A DNA stretch of 41,625 nucleotides, taken from positions 1 to 41,625 of the forward strand of contig DASZIO010000005.1 of NCBI GenBank assembly GCA_035949055.1. Reading direction: 5' to 3'. The stretch's first letter is position 1. Each line of letters opens with the position of its first letter. Positions 1 to 7,392 of the stretch are shown piece by piece. This stretch comes from Bog-756 sp035949055. GTDB taxonomy: Bacteria > Actinomycetota > Acidimicrobiia > Acidimicrobiales > RAAP-2. Made by a program: the position numbers and the translations under genes. The notes under the pieces were generated by a model. That model worked only from the letters and a program-made list of their open reading frames with translations, ran no database searches and was not told where the DNA came from.

Positions 1-1
1 C

Positions 2-190
2 ACAACAAAGGAACTCATGCGGCGTGGTGGTCACAGCAGTCCTCGTGCGGCACTCCTCTATCAGCACGCAGCCGATAGTCGGGACAAAGCCATCTCCGAA
101 TCGCTCGCAGGAATGGCAGAACCTCCGAAACCACCTCAACCGCTCAACGACCGCTCCTATAGGACGGGCACAGACTTGCTTGGGTCATAG
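2..190 (+). CDS. Phage-type tyrosine recombinase (integrase), C-terminal fragment
   Basis: Only the last 62 codons are in the window; the gene starts to the left. The frame contains GGHSSPRAALLYQHA, which is the end of the catalytic core of phage and ICE integrases: the second conserved His (bases 32-34) followed nine residues later by the nucleophilic Tyr (bases 59-61). A short basic-to-polar tail follows, ending in TAG at 188-190. Such enzymes insert or excise an element at a tRNA gene. The fragment's 3' end lies about 80 bases from the 3' end of tRNA-Gly, the arrangement usual for actinobacterial integrative elements, where attP sits just beyond int. The start and the Arg/Lys catalytic residues cannot be seen, so activity is unknown. 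Confidence 0.8.
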   Translation, partial: TTKELMRRGGHSSPRAALLYQHAADSRDKAISESLAGMAEPPKPPQPLNDRSYRTGTDLLGS

Positions 191-216
191 TTGGGTCACA
201 CACACCCGGGCGGCTG

Positions 217-237
217 AAAAAGACCTGAACCAAGGTC
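217..237 (-). terminator. Probable rho-independent terminator of tRNA-Gly
   Basis: Read on the minus strand, a 5-bp stem GACCT/AGGTC with a 6-base loop is followed at once by TTTTT (217-221). It lies 36 bases past the tRNA 3' end. The stem is short, so this is a moderate call. Confidence 0.5.
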
Positions 238-272
238 ACCGAAAGTGAGTTCCAACCAGGAAGAATGATGAG

Positions 273-345
273 AGCGGACGACGGGACTCGAACCCGCGAC
301 CCTCACCTTGGCAAGGTGATGCTCTACCAACTGAGCCACGTCCGC
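273..345 (-). tRNA. tRNA-Gly (anticodon GCC)
   Basis: The minus strand folds as a full cloverleaf: acceptor GCGGACG/CGTCCGC, D arm with AGTTGGTA, anticodon stem TCACC/GGTGA around loop TTGCCAA (anticodon GCC), and T arm with GTTCGAATC. The discriminator base is U (position 273), as is normal for bacterial tRNA-Gly. The 3' CCA is not encoded. Its 3' end faces the integrase fragment, so the T arm and acceptor are the likely attachment core. Confidence 0.95.
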
Positions 346-408
346 GTTGGGTCAACACCCTAGCAGTGGCCGATCTCACTCCCCCGCTGAGATCCGGCGC
401 ACTTCCGG

Positions 409-1941
409 TCAGGCCGGAATCTCTGCGTGCCACCAGGGCACCGGGCGGACCAGCCGGTTGGTGGCACACACCAGTGCTCCGAGTGACTCGTTCACCCCTT
501 TGGCAATGAGGGCGATGTCCGGAACGAGGTCCCAGCATCCCTGGACACCGACGTAGAGGGTGTCGAGATACGAGAAGACCGTGATGTTGATGCCGGCGCC
601 TTCGATGATCGGCCCGACGGGGTACATGGAAACCAGTCGGGCGCCGGCCATGTAGAGCGGGAAGTCTGGACCCGGCACGTTGGAGACGATGAGGTTGAAG
701 ATCGGCGGTACATGGTCGAACAGCCGGAAGTTGGTCGCCAGCCTGGAGAGGCGGGTGGCCACGACCGGGACGGCGGCCTGGGCCCAGCCGGCCAGCAGGT
801 CGGAGCCGACGATCCGGCTCTGCTCCTTGGCGGCGTGGACATCCTGTCGGATCTGCTGCAATCGGGCGGCGTCGTCCTCGACGCTGGTGCTGAGCGACAC
901 GAGCATCGCCGAGATCCGGTTGCCCAGCGCGTCCCGCTCCGATTCCTGCCGCACCGACACGGGCACGAGCGCCACCAATGACTCGCCAAGGTCCTCGCCT
1001 CGAGCGGTGAAGAACCGGCGCATCGCTCCGCCGGCCACAGTGAGCACGACGTCGTTGGTCGTCCCGCCGAGGATCTCCCGTACCCGCCGCACATCGCTCA
1101 TGGACAGTTCGGCGAACGCCACCCGTCGGTGTGAGGAGATGGCCCGGTTGATCGAGGTGGCAGGCGCCTCGAAGGGCGACGGAGGTGGTGCGCTTTCCAT
1201 TTCACGATTCCGCCCTGTGAGACCCCGGGCGCTCCGCACGGTCCGCGTGACCGTGCGGAGGAGTGCGTCGGCGTGCGCCGGGAGCGAGCCGACGACGTCG
1301 CGCCACCGCACCACCTCGCCCGGCAGGGGATCCGGAGCCCAGCCCGGGCCGCCTCCGGCCCCCTCGGGGGCCGAGTCCCGGACCTTTGACCCGCCGACGG
1401 TCCCGGGCTGTGCGACCCGGCCTGAGCGGGCCCCTGACCCGAAAAGCGGCCTCGGCACGGGTTCCGGCGACAGGTCGAAGAAGGCGGCCAACACCTCCGC
1501 TCCCGACACGCCGTCGAGGATCGAGTGGTGCACCTTCGGGACCAGGGCCAGCTGTCCGTGGGCGAGCCCTTCGACCACATGGAACTCCCACAGCGGCCGC
1601 TGCCGGTCGAGGGGACGCGAGGCCAGGTCGGCGACCAACTCCGCCAGCTCCGCCGGCCCTCCGGGCCCCGGCAGAGCGACCCGACGGACGTGGTAGTCGA
1701 GATCGAAGTCGGGGTCATCGATCATTGCCGGGTGCTGAAGTCCGAACGGTACCTCCACGAGGCGCTTCCGGAACGGGGGAACCAAGGGGAGCCGCCGGCC
1801 CACCATGTCGCGCACGCGCCAGAAATCCACCCCGCCGTCGACGCCCGACGGATCGAAGACCAGAGCGCCGATGATGTGGAGGTGGGTCGTCGGGGACTCG
1901 AGTGAGAGAAAGGCGCCGTCGACACCACCCAGTCGTTCCAC
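409..1941 (-). CDS. WS/DGAT-family wax ester synthase / diacylglycerol acyltransferase
   Basis: About 510 residues, the usual size for bacterial WS/DGAT enzymes, which move an acyl group from acyl-CoA to diacylglycerol or a fatty alcohol to make storage lipid. The protein opens with VERLGGVDGAFLSLESPTTH, the typical family N-terminus. It carries PLWE (about 116-119) and the catalytic HHSILDG (about 138-144), and has the C-terminal SNVPGP motif seen in the family. The GTG start at 1941 was chosen because this N-terminus aligns there; the frame stays open upstream to 2160, but that part overlaps dut. The start lies 2 bases after the dut stop, so it is probably translated by coupling. Substrate choice (TAG or wax ester) cannot be read from the sequence. 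Confidence 0.87.
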   Translation of the reverse strand: MERLGGVDGAFLSLESPTTHLHIIGALVFDPSGVDGGVDFWRVRDMVGRRLPLVPPFRKRLVEVPFGLQHPAMIDDPDFDLDYHVRRVALPGPGGPAELAELVADLASRPLDRQRPLWEFHVVEGLAHGQLALVPKVHHSILDGVSGAEVLAAFFDLSPEPVPRPLFGSGARSGRVAQPGTVGGSKVRDSAPEGAGGGPGWAPDPLPGEVVRWRDVVGSLPAHADALLRTVTRTVRSARGLTGRNREMESAPPPSPFEAPATSINRAISSHRRVAFAELSMSDVRRVREILGGTTNDVVLTVAGGAMRRFFTARGEDLGESLVALVPVSVRQESERDALGNRISAMLVSLSTSVEDDAARLQQIRQDVHAAKEQSRIVGSDLLAGWAQAAVPVVATRLSRLATNFRLFDHVPPIFNLIVSNVPGPDFPLYMAGARLVSMYPVGPIIEGAGINITVFSYLDTLYVGVQGCWDLVPDIALIAKGVNESLGALVCATNRLVRPVPWWHAEIPA

Positions 1942-1943
1942 CG

Positions 1944-2456
1944 CTACCGGCCCGTCGAGCCGAAGCCGCCGAGGCCCCGCTCGCTCGACGGCAACTGCTC
2001 CACTTCGACGAAGTCGGCGCGCTCCACTCGCTGGATGACCAGCTGGGCAATCCGGTCGCCTCGACGCACTTCGTAGGGGGACTCGGGATCGGTGTTCACC
2101 AACAGCACCGCCAGCTCGTCGCGGTAGCCCGAGTCGATCAACCCCGGTGTGTTGAGGCACGTCACACCGTGACCGAGGGCCAGCCCACTCCTCGGCTGCA
2201 CGAAGCCGGCATACCCGTCCGGGAGCGCCAGCGACATGCCGGTGGGCACCAGTGCCCGACCACCCCGGGGCGCCAGGGTGGCCCCGCAGCGGGCCACCAG
2301 GTCGGCTCCGGCATCCCCGTCGCGCGCGTACGAGGGGAGAGACAGGCCGGTGTCGAGCCGCACCACCGGTACTGTGAGCGGGCCGACCGCGTCCGGGGCG
2401 CGGGGCACCCCCCCGTCCACCACCGTGTCAACACCGCTCTGTGGTCCCGGGGCCAC
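1944..2456 (-). CDS. dut: Deoxyuridine 5'-triphosphate nucleotidohydrolase (dUTPase)
   Basis: Hydrolyses dUTP to dUMP and PPi, keeping uracil out of DNA and supplying dTMP synthesis. All five motifs of trimeric dUTPases are present in order: DAGADL (48-53), PRSGLA (88-93), GLIDSGYRDEL (105-115), RGDRIAQL (132-139) and the C-terminal arm RGLGGFGSTG (160-169). At 170 residues it is slightly long, with about 25 extra N-terminal residues. GTG 2456 is supported by GGAGG at 2463-2467, 6 bases upstream. It is divergent from orn and directly precedes the acyltransferase gene. Confidence 0.95.
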   Translation of the reverse strand: MAPGPQSGVDTVVDGGVPRAPDAVGPLTVPVVRLDTGLSLPSYARDGDAGADLVARCGATLAPRGGRALVPTGMSLALPDGYAGFVQPRSGLALGHGVTCLNTPGLIDSGYRDELAVLLVNTDPESPYEVRRGDRIAQLVIQRVERADFVEVEQLPSSERGLGGFGSTGR

Positions 2457-2483
2457 CGGACTCCTCCGCTTCTCCCCGGCCTG

Positions 2484-2489
2484 ACGCTA
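2484..2489 (-). promoter_or_regulatory. Candidate -10 element for dut
   Basis: TAGCGT on the minus strand, about 28 bases before the dut GTG, leaves room for a short leader containing the GGAGG site. No convincing -35 was found. Confidence 0.4.
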
Positions 2490-2558
2490 TCCTGCGCCCA
2501 GTCGGGTTGCAGACCTCCCGGTCTGCTCGGTGCGTTCACCCGTCCGATGCCCGTTGTC

Positions 2559-2586
2559 TTGACAGGGGTCGGTCACCCGGTAGCGT
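2559..2586 (+). promoter_or_regulatory. Promoter of orn (-35 TTGACA, -10 TAGCGT)
   Basis: A perfect TTGACA (2559-2564), a 16-base spacer and TAGCGT (2581-2586). The expected transcription start, 7-9 bases past the -10, falls at or next to GTG 2595, so the transcript is probably leaderless. Confidence 0.65.
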
Positions 2587-2594
2587 CACCGTCC

Positions 2595-3140
2595 GTGTTG
2601 GTGTGGATGGACCTCGAGATGACCGGGCTCGATCCCGATCGCCATGTCATCGTCGAGGTGGCCACGCTGGTGACCGACGACGATCTGACCATCGTGGCCG
2701 AGGGGCCCGACCTGGTGGTCGCCACCGCGCCCGAACAGCTGGCGGCGATGGACGACTTCGTGAAGGGAATGCACACCAAGAGCGGCCTGCTCGCCGCCGT
2801 CCAGGCCTCCACCATCACTCTCGAGGAGGCGGGCAAGGCCACCCTCGAGTTCATTCGCTCCCACGTGGCCAAGGCGCGCACCGTGCCGCTGGCGGGGAAC
2901 TCGATCGGAACCGACCGGCGCTTTCTGGCCGCCCAGCTGCCCGACATCGAGGACTATCTGCACTATCGCTCGGTGGACGTCTCCACGGTGAAGGAGCTCG
3001 CCATGCGCTGGTATCCCGAGGCCATGGCCGACGCCCCGACCAAGGCGGCCGGCCACCGGGCCATGGACGACATCCGCGAGAGCGTGGCCGAGCTGGCTTA
3101 CTACCGGAGCGCGGTCTTCCGGGAACGAGCCCCCGGCTGA
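2595..3140 (+). CDS. orn: Oligoribonuclease (DEDDh 3'-5' exoribonuclease)
   Basis: Degrades 2- to 5-nucleotide RNAs, finishing mRNA decay and clearing pGpG. The 181-residue length is typical. The first catalytic motif is WMDLEMTGLD (acidic residues Asp6 and Glu8), the middle region has NSIGTDRRFL, and the last motif is HRAMDDI with the general-base His. The frame is open far upstream, but family similarity starts only at the VLVWMDLEM segment. GTG 2595, TTG 2598 and GTG 2601 are all possible starts; GTG 2595 fits the promoter as a leaderless start. The acyl-CoA synthetase follows after 23 bases and may be co-transcribed. Confidence 0.93.
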   Translation: MLVWMDLEMTGLDPDRHVIVEVATLVTDDDLTIVAEGPDLVVATAPEQLAAMDDFVKGMHTKSGLLAAVQASTITLEEAGKATLEFIRSHVAKARTVPLAGNSIGTDRRFLAAQLPDIEDYLHYRSVDVSTVKELAMRWYPEAMADAPTKAAGHRAMDDIRESVAELAYYRSAVFRERAPG

Positions 3141-3163
3141 GGCCGCCATCGAGAGGAGCAGCC

Positions 3164-4984
3164 ATGGCCGGCCCCGCCGACCACCACACTGACGATTCAG
3201 CCCCACCGTCCAGCAGTCCGACCTTGGCCGAGGCCACCGCGGCCTTGACCGCACCCGGTCAGGCGTTCGAGATGGAGTCGCTGGACATCCGGGGCATCGT
3301 CACCCGCACCTGGAAGACGGCCCCGAGCACGTTGCGGACGGTGCTCGAGCTCTCCGCCCTCCACGACGACAAGGACTTTCTGGTCTACGAAGACGAGCGG
3401 TACACCTTCGCCCAGCACTTCCACGCCGTGGCCGGCCTGGCCCGGGCCCTGACCGACCGGTTCGGCATCACCAAAGGCGACCGGGTCGCCATCGCCATGC
3501 GCAACCTGCCCGAGTGGGTGATGGCGTTCTGGGCCTCGATCGCCGCCGGGGCGGTGGTCGTCCCGCTCAATGCCTGGTGGACCGGGCCGGAGCTGGCCTA
3601 CGGGCTCGCCGATTCAGGCACCACGTTGGTCTTCGTGGACGAGGAGCGGAGGGCCCGCATCGCACCCCATCTCGATGAGCTCGGTTCGCTGCGGACCATG
3701 ATCGCCTGCTGCGAAGAGCCCTCGGCGGACGGTGGCCGCCGTCAGTCCCAGGGTGGCACCGTGCCGCGGCCCGGTCTCGAGCCCCTGCCCGTCACCCCCT
3801 TCGCCGAGCTCATCACCCAGCAGCCCGAAAAGGCTTCGCTTCCCGAGATGGCCATCGAGCCGGACGACGACGCCACCATCTTCTACACCTCGGGAACCAC
3901 CGGGCGACCCAAGGGAGCCGTCGGCACCCACCGCAACAGCGTCTCCAACCTGATGAACCTGTTCTTCGTGGCGACCGTCGGGGCCCTGCGCCGGACTGGT
4001 GAGCTCGCCGACGTGGAAGGGAGCAGCCAGAACGCCAACCTCCTGTCTGTGCCCCTCTTCCACGCCACCGGGTGCCATGCCGTCCTCGTCTCCAACACCG
4101 CCGCCGGGGGGAAGTTGGTCATGATGCACCACTTCGACCCGGAGCGGGCCCTCGAGCTCATCGAACGTGAGCGGATCACCATCTTCGGCGGGGTGCCGGC
4201 CATGGTCATGCAGGTGATCGACTCACCGAACTTCTCGAAGCGCGACACATCGTCGGTGCGCTCCATCTCCTACGGCGGGGCGCCATGCCCCCCCGACCTC
4301 GTTCGCCGGATCAAGGAGCACTTCCCCGGCGGGGCCCCCGGCAACGGCTACGGCCTGACGGAGACCTCGGCCATGACCACCATGAACGCCGGCGACGACT
4401 ATGTACGCAAGCCCGACAGCGTGGGGCCACCGGCCCCGGTCTGCGACGTGGCGGTGGTGGCCGAGGATTACCAGGGGGACGAGCCTCCCTCCGACCAGCC
4501 CCCCGACCCCGAACGCACCGGCGAACTGTGGATCAAGGGCCCGAACGTGGTGCGCGGATACTGGAACCGTCCGGTCGACACCGAGGCCTCGTTCACCCGG
4601 GGCTGGCTGCACACCGGCGACGTGGCCCGGATCGACGAGGAAGGGTTCGTCCACATCGTTGACCGGGCCAAGGACGTCATCATCCGCGGTGGAGAGAACG
4701 TCTACTGCGTCGAGGTAGAGGCCGCCCTGTACGAGCATCCGGCGGTGGCCGACTGCGCGGTCATCGGCATCCCCCACCCCGTCCTGAGTGAGGAGGTGGG
4801 CGCCGTCGTGGTGTTGAGACCCGGCCACGAGGTGGCCGGCGACGAGCTCGCCCGGTTCGTGGGCGAGCGACTGGCCGCCTTCAACGTGCCCACCAGATTC
4901 TGGTTCCGGGGAGAGCCCCTCCCCCGCAACCCGGCCGGCAAGGTGCTCAAGCGGCAGCTGCGAGCCGAGTTGCTCGCTACCTGA
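3164..4984 (+). CDS. Acyl-CoA synthetase (AMP-forming, FadD-like)
   Basis: Member of the ANL superfamily: activates a carboxylic acid to acyl-AMP and then acyl-CoA. Visible motifs are the P-loop-like YTSGTTGRPKG (about 240-250), GYGLTETSA (about 394), the hinge region WLHTGDVARIDEEGF (about 481) and the C-terminal PRNPAGKVLKR with the adenylation Lys (about 590-600). The 606-residue length includes a 25-residue polar N-terminus. ATG 3164 has GAGAGGAG at 3151-3158. The chain length of the substrate cannot be inferred; medium- or long-chain fatty acids are plausible, which would fit the nearby WS/DGAT gene. The stop is 1 base from the convergent ribF stop. Confidence 0.9.
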   Translation: MAGPADHHTDDSAPPSSSPTLAEATAALTAPGQAFEMESLDIRGIVTRTWKTAPSTLRTVLELSALHDDKDFLVYEDERYTFAQHFHAVAGLARALTDRFGITKGDRVAIAMRNLPEWVMAFWASIAAGAVVVPLNAWWTGPELAYGLADSGTTLVFVDEERRARIAPHLDELGSLRTMIACCEEPSADGGRRQSQGGTVPRPGLEPLPVTPFAELITQQPEKASLPEMAIEPDDDATIFYTSGTTGRPKGAVGTHRNSVSNLMNLFFVATVGALRRTGELADVEGSSQNANLLSVPLFHATGCHAVLVSNTAAGGKLVMMHHFDPERALELIERERITIFGGVPAMVMQVIDSPNFSKRDTSSVRSISYGGAPCPPDLVRRIKEHFPGGAPGNGYGLTETSAMTTMNAGDDYVRKPDSVGPPAPVCDVAVVAEDYQGDEPPSDQPPDPERTGELWIKGPNVVRGYWNRPVDTEASFTRGWLHTGDVARIDEEGFVHIVDRAKDVIIRGGENVYCVEVEAALYEHPAVADCAVIGIPHPVLSEEVGAVVVLRPGHEVAGDELARFVGERLAAFNVPTRFWFRGEPLPRNPAGKVLKRQLRAELLAT

Positions 4985-4985
4985 C

Positions 4986-5945
4986 TCAACCCTCCGGTGC
5001 GAGCCGGGCCCGGGTGTCGGCCACGTCGCGTCCCATCTGGTCGATGAGCGCTTCCACGGTGTCGAACGCCACCTCGTCCCGCAGGTGGGCGACAAACGCC
5101 AGCCGGGCCTCCTCGCCGTACAGATCACCTGAGAAGTCGACGAGGAACGCTTCGACCAACAGGTCGCCTTCCCCCCTGTAGAAGGTGGGCCGGCGACCGA
5201 CGGAGATGGCCGCCCTCCACCGGGAACCGTCCGGGCGTTCGTACCACCCGGCATAGATGCCGGTGGCCGGCAGGCAGATGCCGTCGGGGACGGCGATGTT
5301 CGCCGTCGGGAAACCGAGGTCGGCCGCACCACGGTGGTCGCCGTGAACGACCTGCCCCCTCACCTGGTGGGGCCGGCCGAGCAGGGCGGCGGCCGCCTCG
5401 ACCCGGCCGCCGGCGACCAGGCCACGGATCCGCGTGGACGAGATGGACTCGGGCTCCTCCCGGTCCTGCCGATCCGTCTGCAGGGAGACTCCTTCGACCT
5501 CGAACCCGGCGGTCGACCCCATATCCTCGAGCAGCGCCACGTTGCCCTTGCGCCCATGGCCGAAGTGGAAGTCCTCACCCACCACCACCAGCCGGGCACC
5601 GAGCCCGTTCACCAGCACTTCGGTGACGAAGTCCTCGGCTGTCTCGTTGGCTCGTTCGCTGTCGAAGGTGATCACCACCGTTCGATCGGCGCCCGCCGCC
5701 TCGAGCAGCTCGAGCTTCTGCGCCAGATCGCAGAGCTGGCAGGGTGCCGACTCCGGCCTGACCACCGTGGCCGGGTGCCGGTCGAAGGTGACCACCACCG
5801 TAGACAACCCTTCGGCCTCGGCCCGGGCCCGCAGCCGACCGAGCAGCGCCCGGTGCCCCAGGTGTACGCCGTCGTAGGCCCCGATGGTCACCGCGCTGCC
5901 CCGCGGGGACAAACGGGAGGTCGATAGGTCGGTCAGGATCTCCAT
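4986..5945 (-). CDS. ribF: Bifunctional riboflavin kinase / FMN adenylyltransferase
   Basis: Makes FMN and then FAD from riboflavin. The N-terminal adenylyltransferase half has GAYDGVHLGHRALL (nucleotidyltransferase HIGH-type motif), VVVTFDRHP and the segment VVGEDFHFGHGRKG. The C-terminal kinase half (about 185-310) has DLGFPTANI and the following TGIYAG. 319 residues is normal. It is the last gene of the rimP-infB-truB operon, 74 bases after truB, which is a common position in Actinobacteria. Little Shine-Dalgarno signal is seen before the ATG. Confidence 0.95.
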   Translation of the reverse strand: MEILTDLSTSRLSPRGSAVTIGAYDGVHLGHRALLGRLRARAEAEGLSTVVVTFDRHPATVVRPESAPCQLCDLAQKLELLEAAGADRTVVITFDSERANETAEDFVTEVLVNGLGARLVVVGEDFHFGHGRKGNVALLEDMGSTAGFEVEGVSLQTDRQDREEPESISSTRIRGLVAGGRVEAAAALLGRPHQVRGQVVHGDHRGAADLGFPTANIAVPDGICLPATGIYAGWYERPDGSRWRAAISVGRRPTFYRGEGDLLVEAFLVDFSGDLYGEEARLAFVAHLRDEVAFDTVEALIDQMGRDVADTRARLAPEG

Positions 5946-6019
5946 TCAGCAGGAAGGTTATCGCCGGGGGTGCCGCAATCGGAGCCTGCCGAGCCGCAGT
6001 CGCATCGCCCGGCCGCCGG

Positions 6020-6916
6020 TCATCCGGCCGCCTCGAGCACCACGGCGGGACGGATCCGGTCGGTTTCGGTGGCCTCGTACACGGCCAGTAGCCGATCCCG
6101 CTCGTCGACCAGGCCCCAGGGGCCGTCCCCGGTCACCCCGAGCGGAACCCGGTCGAGCGCCAGGCCCCTGGCCACATGACGCCGGACCTCCGCGTCCACC
6201 ACCACCTGGTCGAGGTCGCGCAACGCCTCAGCCGGCGTGAGCACGGCGGCCGGGCCGAGCTCGTCGATCAAGTGGCCTTCGTCAGCCAAAAACGACCCCA
6301 CGGCGGTGCGGCGCAGATTGCGGAGGTGGGCACCTCCACCCAGCGCCGTCCCGAGGTCTGCCGCCAGCACCCGGACGTAGGTTCCCGAGGAGCATTCCAC
6401 CTCGATGCGGAACACGCCGGGGGTGAGGCCGGGAGCCACGGCGAACCGGTGGACGGTCACCGGCCGGGCCGGCCGCTCGACGTCGACACCGTCCCGGGCC
6501 AGCGCATGGAGCCGCCGGCCACCCACCTTGACCGCCGATACCATCGGCGGCACTTGGTCGATCTGACCGGTCAGGCTGCGGGCGGCCCTGCGCACGTCGG
6601 ACAGGCGTATCCGCTGCATGTCCCAGGTCCCGGTGACGTCCCCGGATGCGTCGAGCGTCGAGGTGGCCGTGCCGAGCACCACCTCGGCCTCATAGGTCTT
6701 CCGGAGGGCGGTGAGGAACCGCATGAGCCGGGTGGCCCGTCCCAGACCCACGAGGAGCACGCCGGTGGCATCGGGGTCCAGAGTGCCGGCGTGCCCGACC
6801 CGGCGCTGTCCGAAGATCCGCCGGCAGCGGGCCACCACGTCGTGAGAAGTCCAGCCGGCCTCCTTGTCCACCACGACGACTCCCGTCACCGGGCCGGCAG
6901 GGGTGGTCGGGCTCAC
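6020..6916 (-). CDS. truB: tRNA pseudouridine(55) synthase
   Basis: Converts U55 in the tRNA T loop to pseudouridine. The N-terminal VVDKEAGWTSHDVV and the active-site GTLDPDATGVLL are present, with the catalytic Asp at residue 47. Downstream blocks such as YEAEVVLG and the C-terminal PUA-like region fit TruB. It has 298 residues. The start is GTG at 6916, overlapping the rbfA stop as GTGA, so translation is coupled to rbfA. Confidence 0.96.
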   Translation of the reverse strand: MSPTTPAGPVTGVVVVDKEAGWTSHDVVARCRRIFGQRRVGHAGTLDPDATGVLLVGLGRATRLMRFLTALRKTYEAEVVLGTATSTLDASGDVTGTWDMQRIRLSDVRRAARSLTGQIDQVPPMVSAVKVGGRRLHALARDGVDVERPARPVTVHRFAVAPGLTPGVFRIEVECSSGTYVRVLAADLGTALGGGAHLRNLRRTAVGSFLADEGHLIDELGPAAVLTPAEALRDLDQVVVDAEVRRHVARGLALDRVPLGVTGDGPWGLVDERDRLLAVYEATETDRIRPAVVLEAAG

Positions 6917-7320
6917 GGCTCGGGAGCGGGTCGGCCCCCGGGCCCCTCGGCCGGGCGCCGGTCATAGATCCGGCGCAGGGCTTCGTCGACCCGCCCGCCG
7001 GCCACGACCCCGGGATCGAGGCCGAACTCCAGCTGGGGGGTCCGCTTCATCCGCACCTGGCGTCCCACCTCCTGTTGGAGCTGTGCCCGACGCTCGGCCA
7101 GCGCTTCGGTGGCATCGTCGGACAGGGAGCTCAGGTACACCCGGGCGTGACGGAGGTCGGGGGCTGTCTCGACCGCGGTGACCGTCAGCATGCGGAGGCG
7201 TTCGTCGGCGTCGGCCAGGCGCTCGAGCTCCTCGGCGAGGACCTGGCGGAGCACCTGGTTGACCCGCAGTGCTCGTGGATAGGGGGCGGTCCCCCGGTTG
7301 TCGTGGCGACGATTGGACAC
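6913..7320 (-). CDS. rbfA: 30S ribosome-binding factor A
   Basis: Small KH-fold protein needed for 16S rRNA 5'-end maturation and cold growth. 135 residues, starting RALRVNQVLRQVLAEELERL and containing the typical ARVYLSSL strand and RTPQLEFGLDP. The GTG start at 7320 has GGAGG 4 bases upstream. It is 72 bases downstream of infB and overlaps truB by 4 bases. The Pro/Gly-rich C-terminal tail is not conserved in the family. Confidence 0.95.
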   Translation of the reverse strand: MSNRRHDNRGTAPYPRALRVNQVLRQVLAEELERLADADERLRMLTVTAVETAPDLRHARVYLSSLSDDATEALAERRAQLQQEVGRQVRMKRTPQLEFGLDPGVVAGGRVDEALRRIYDRRPAEGPGGRPAPEP

Positions 7321-7392
7321 AGCACCTCCGGTCCCGGCGCGAAACGCTGCCGACCACGCCCCTGGAGGACAACCGCCAGGGTCGTCTCGGGC

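Noticed and set aside
24..248. 74-codon plus-strand open frame over int and att region
   Set aside because: It lies in another frame than the integrase end (2-190), which has the conserved H/Y motif; no family features.
680..1905. Long plus-strand open frames opposite the WS/DGAT gene
   Set aside because: They are antisense shadows in high-GC DNA; the minus-strand frame carries all enzyme motifs.
1902..2594. Open frame upstream of orn
   Set aside because: It runs antisense to dut and has no family features; similarity to Orn begins at about 2595.
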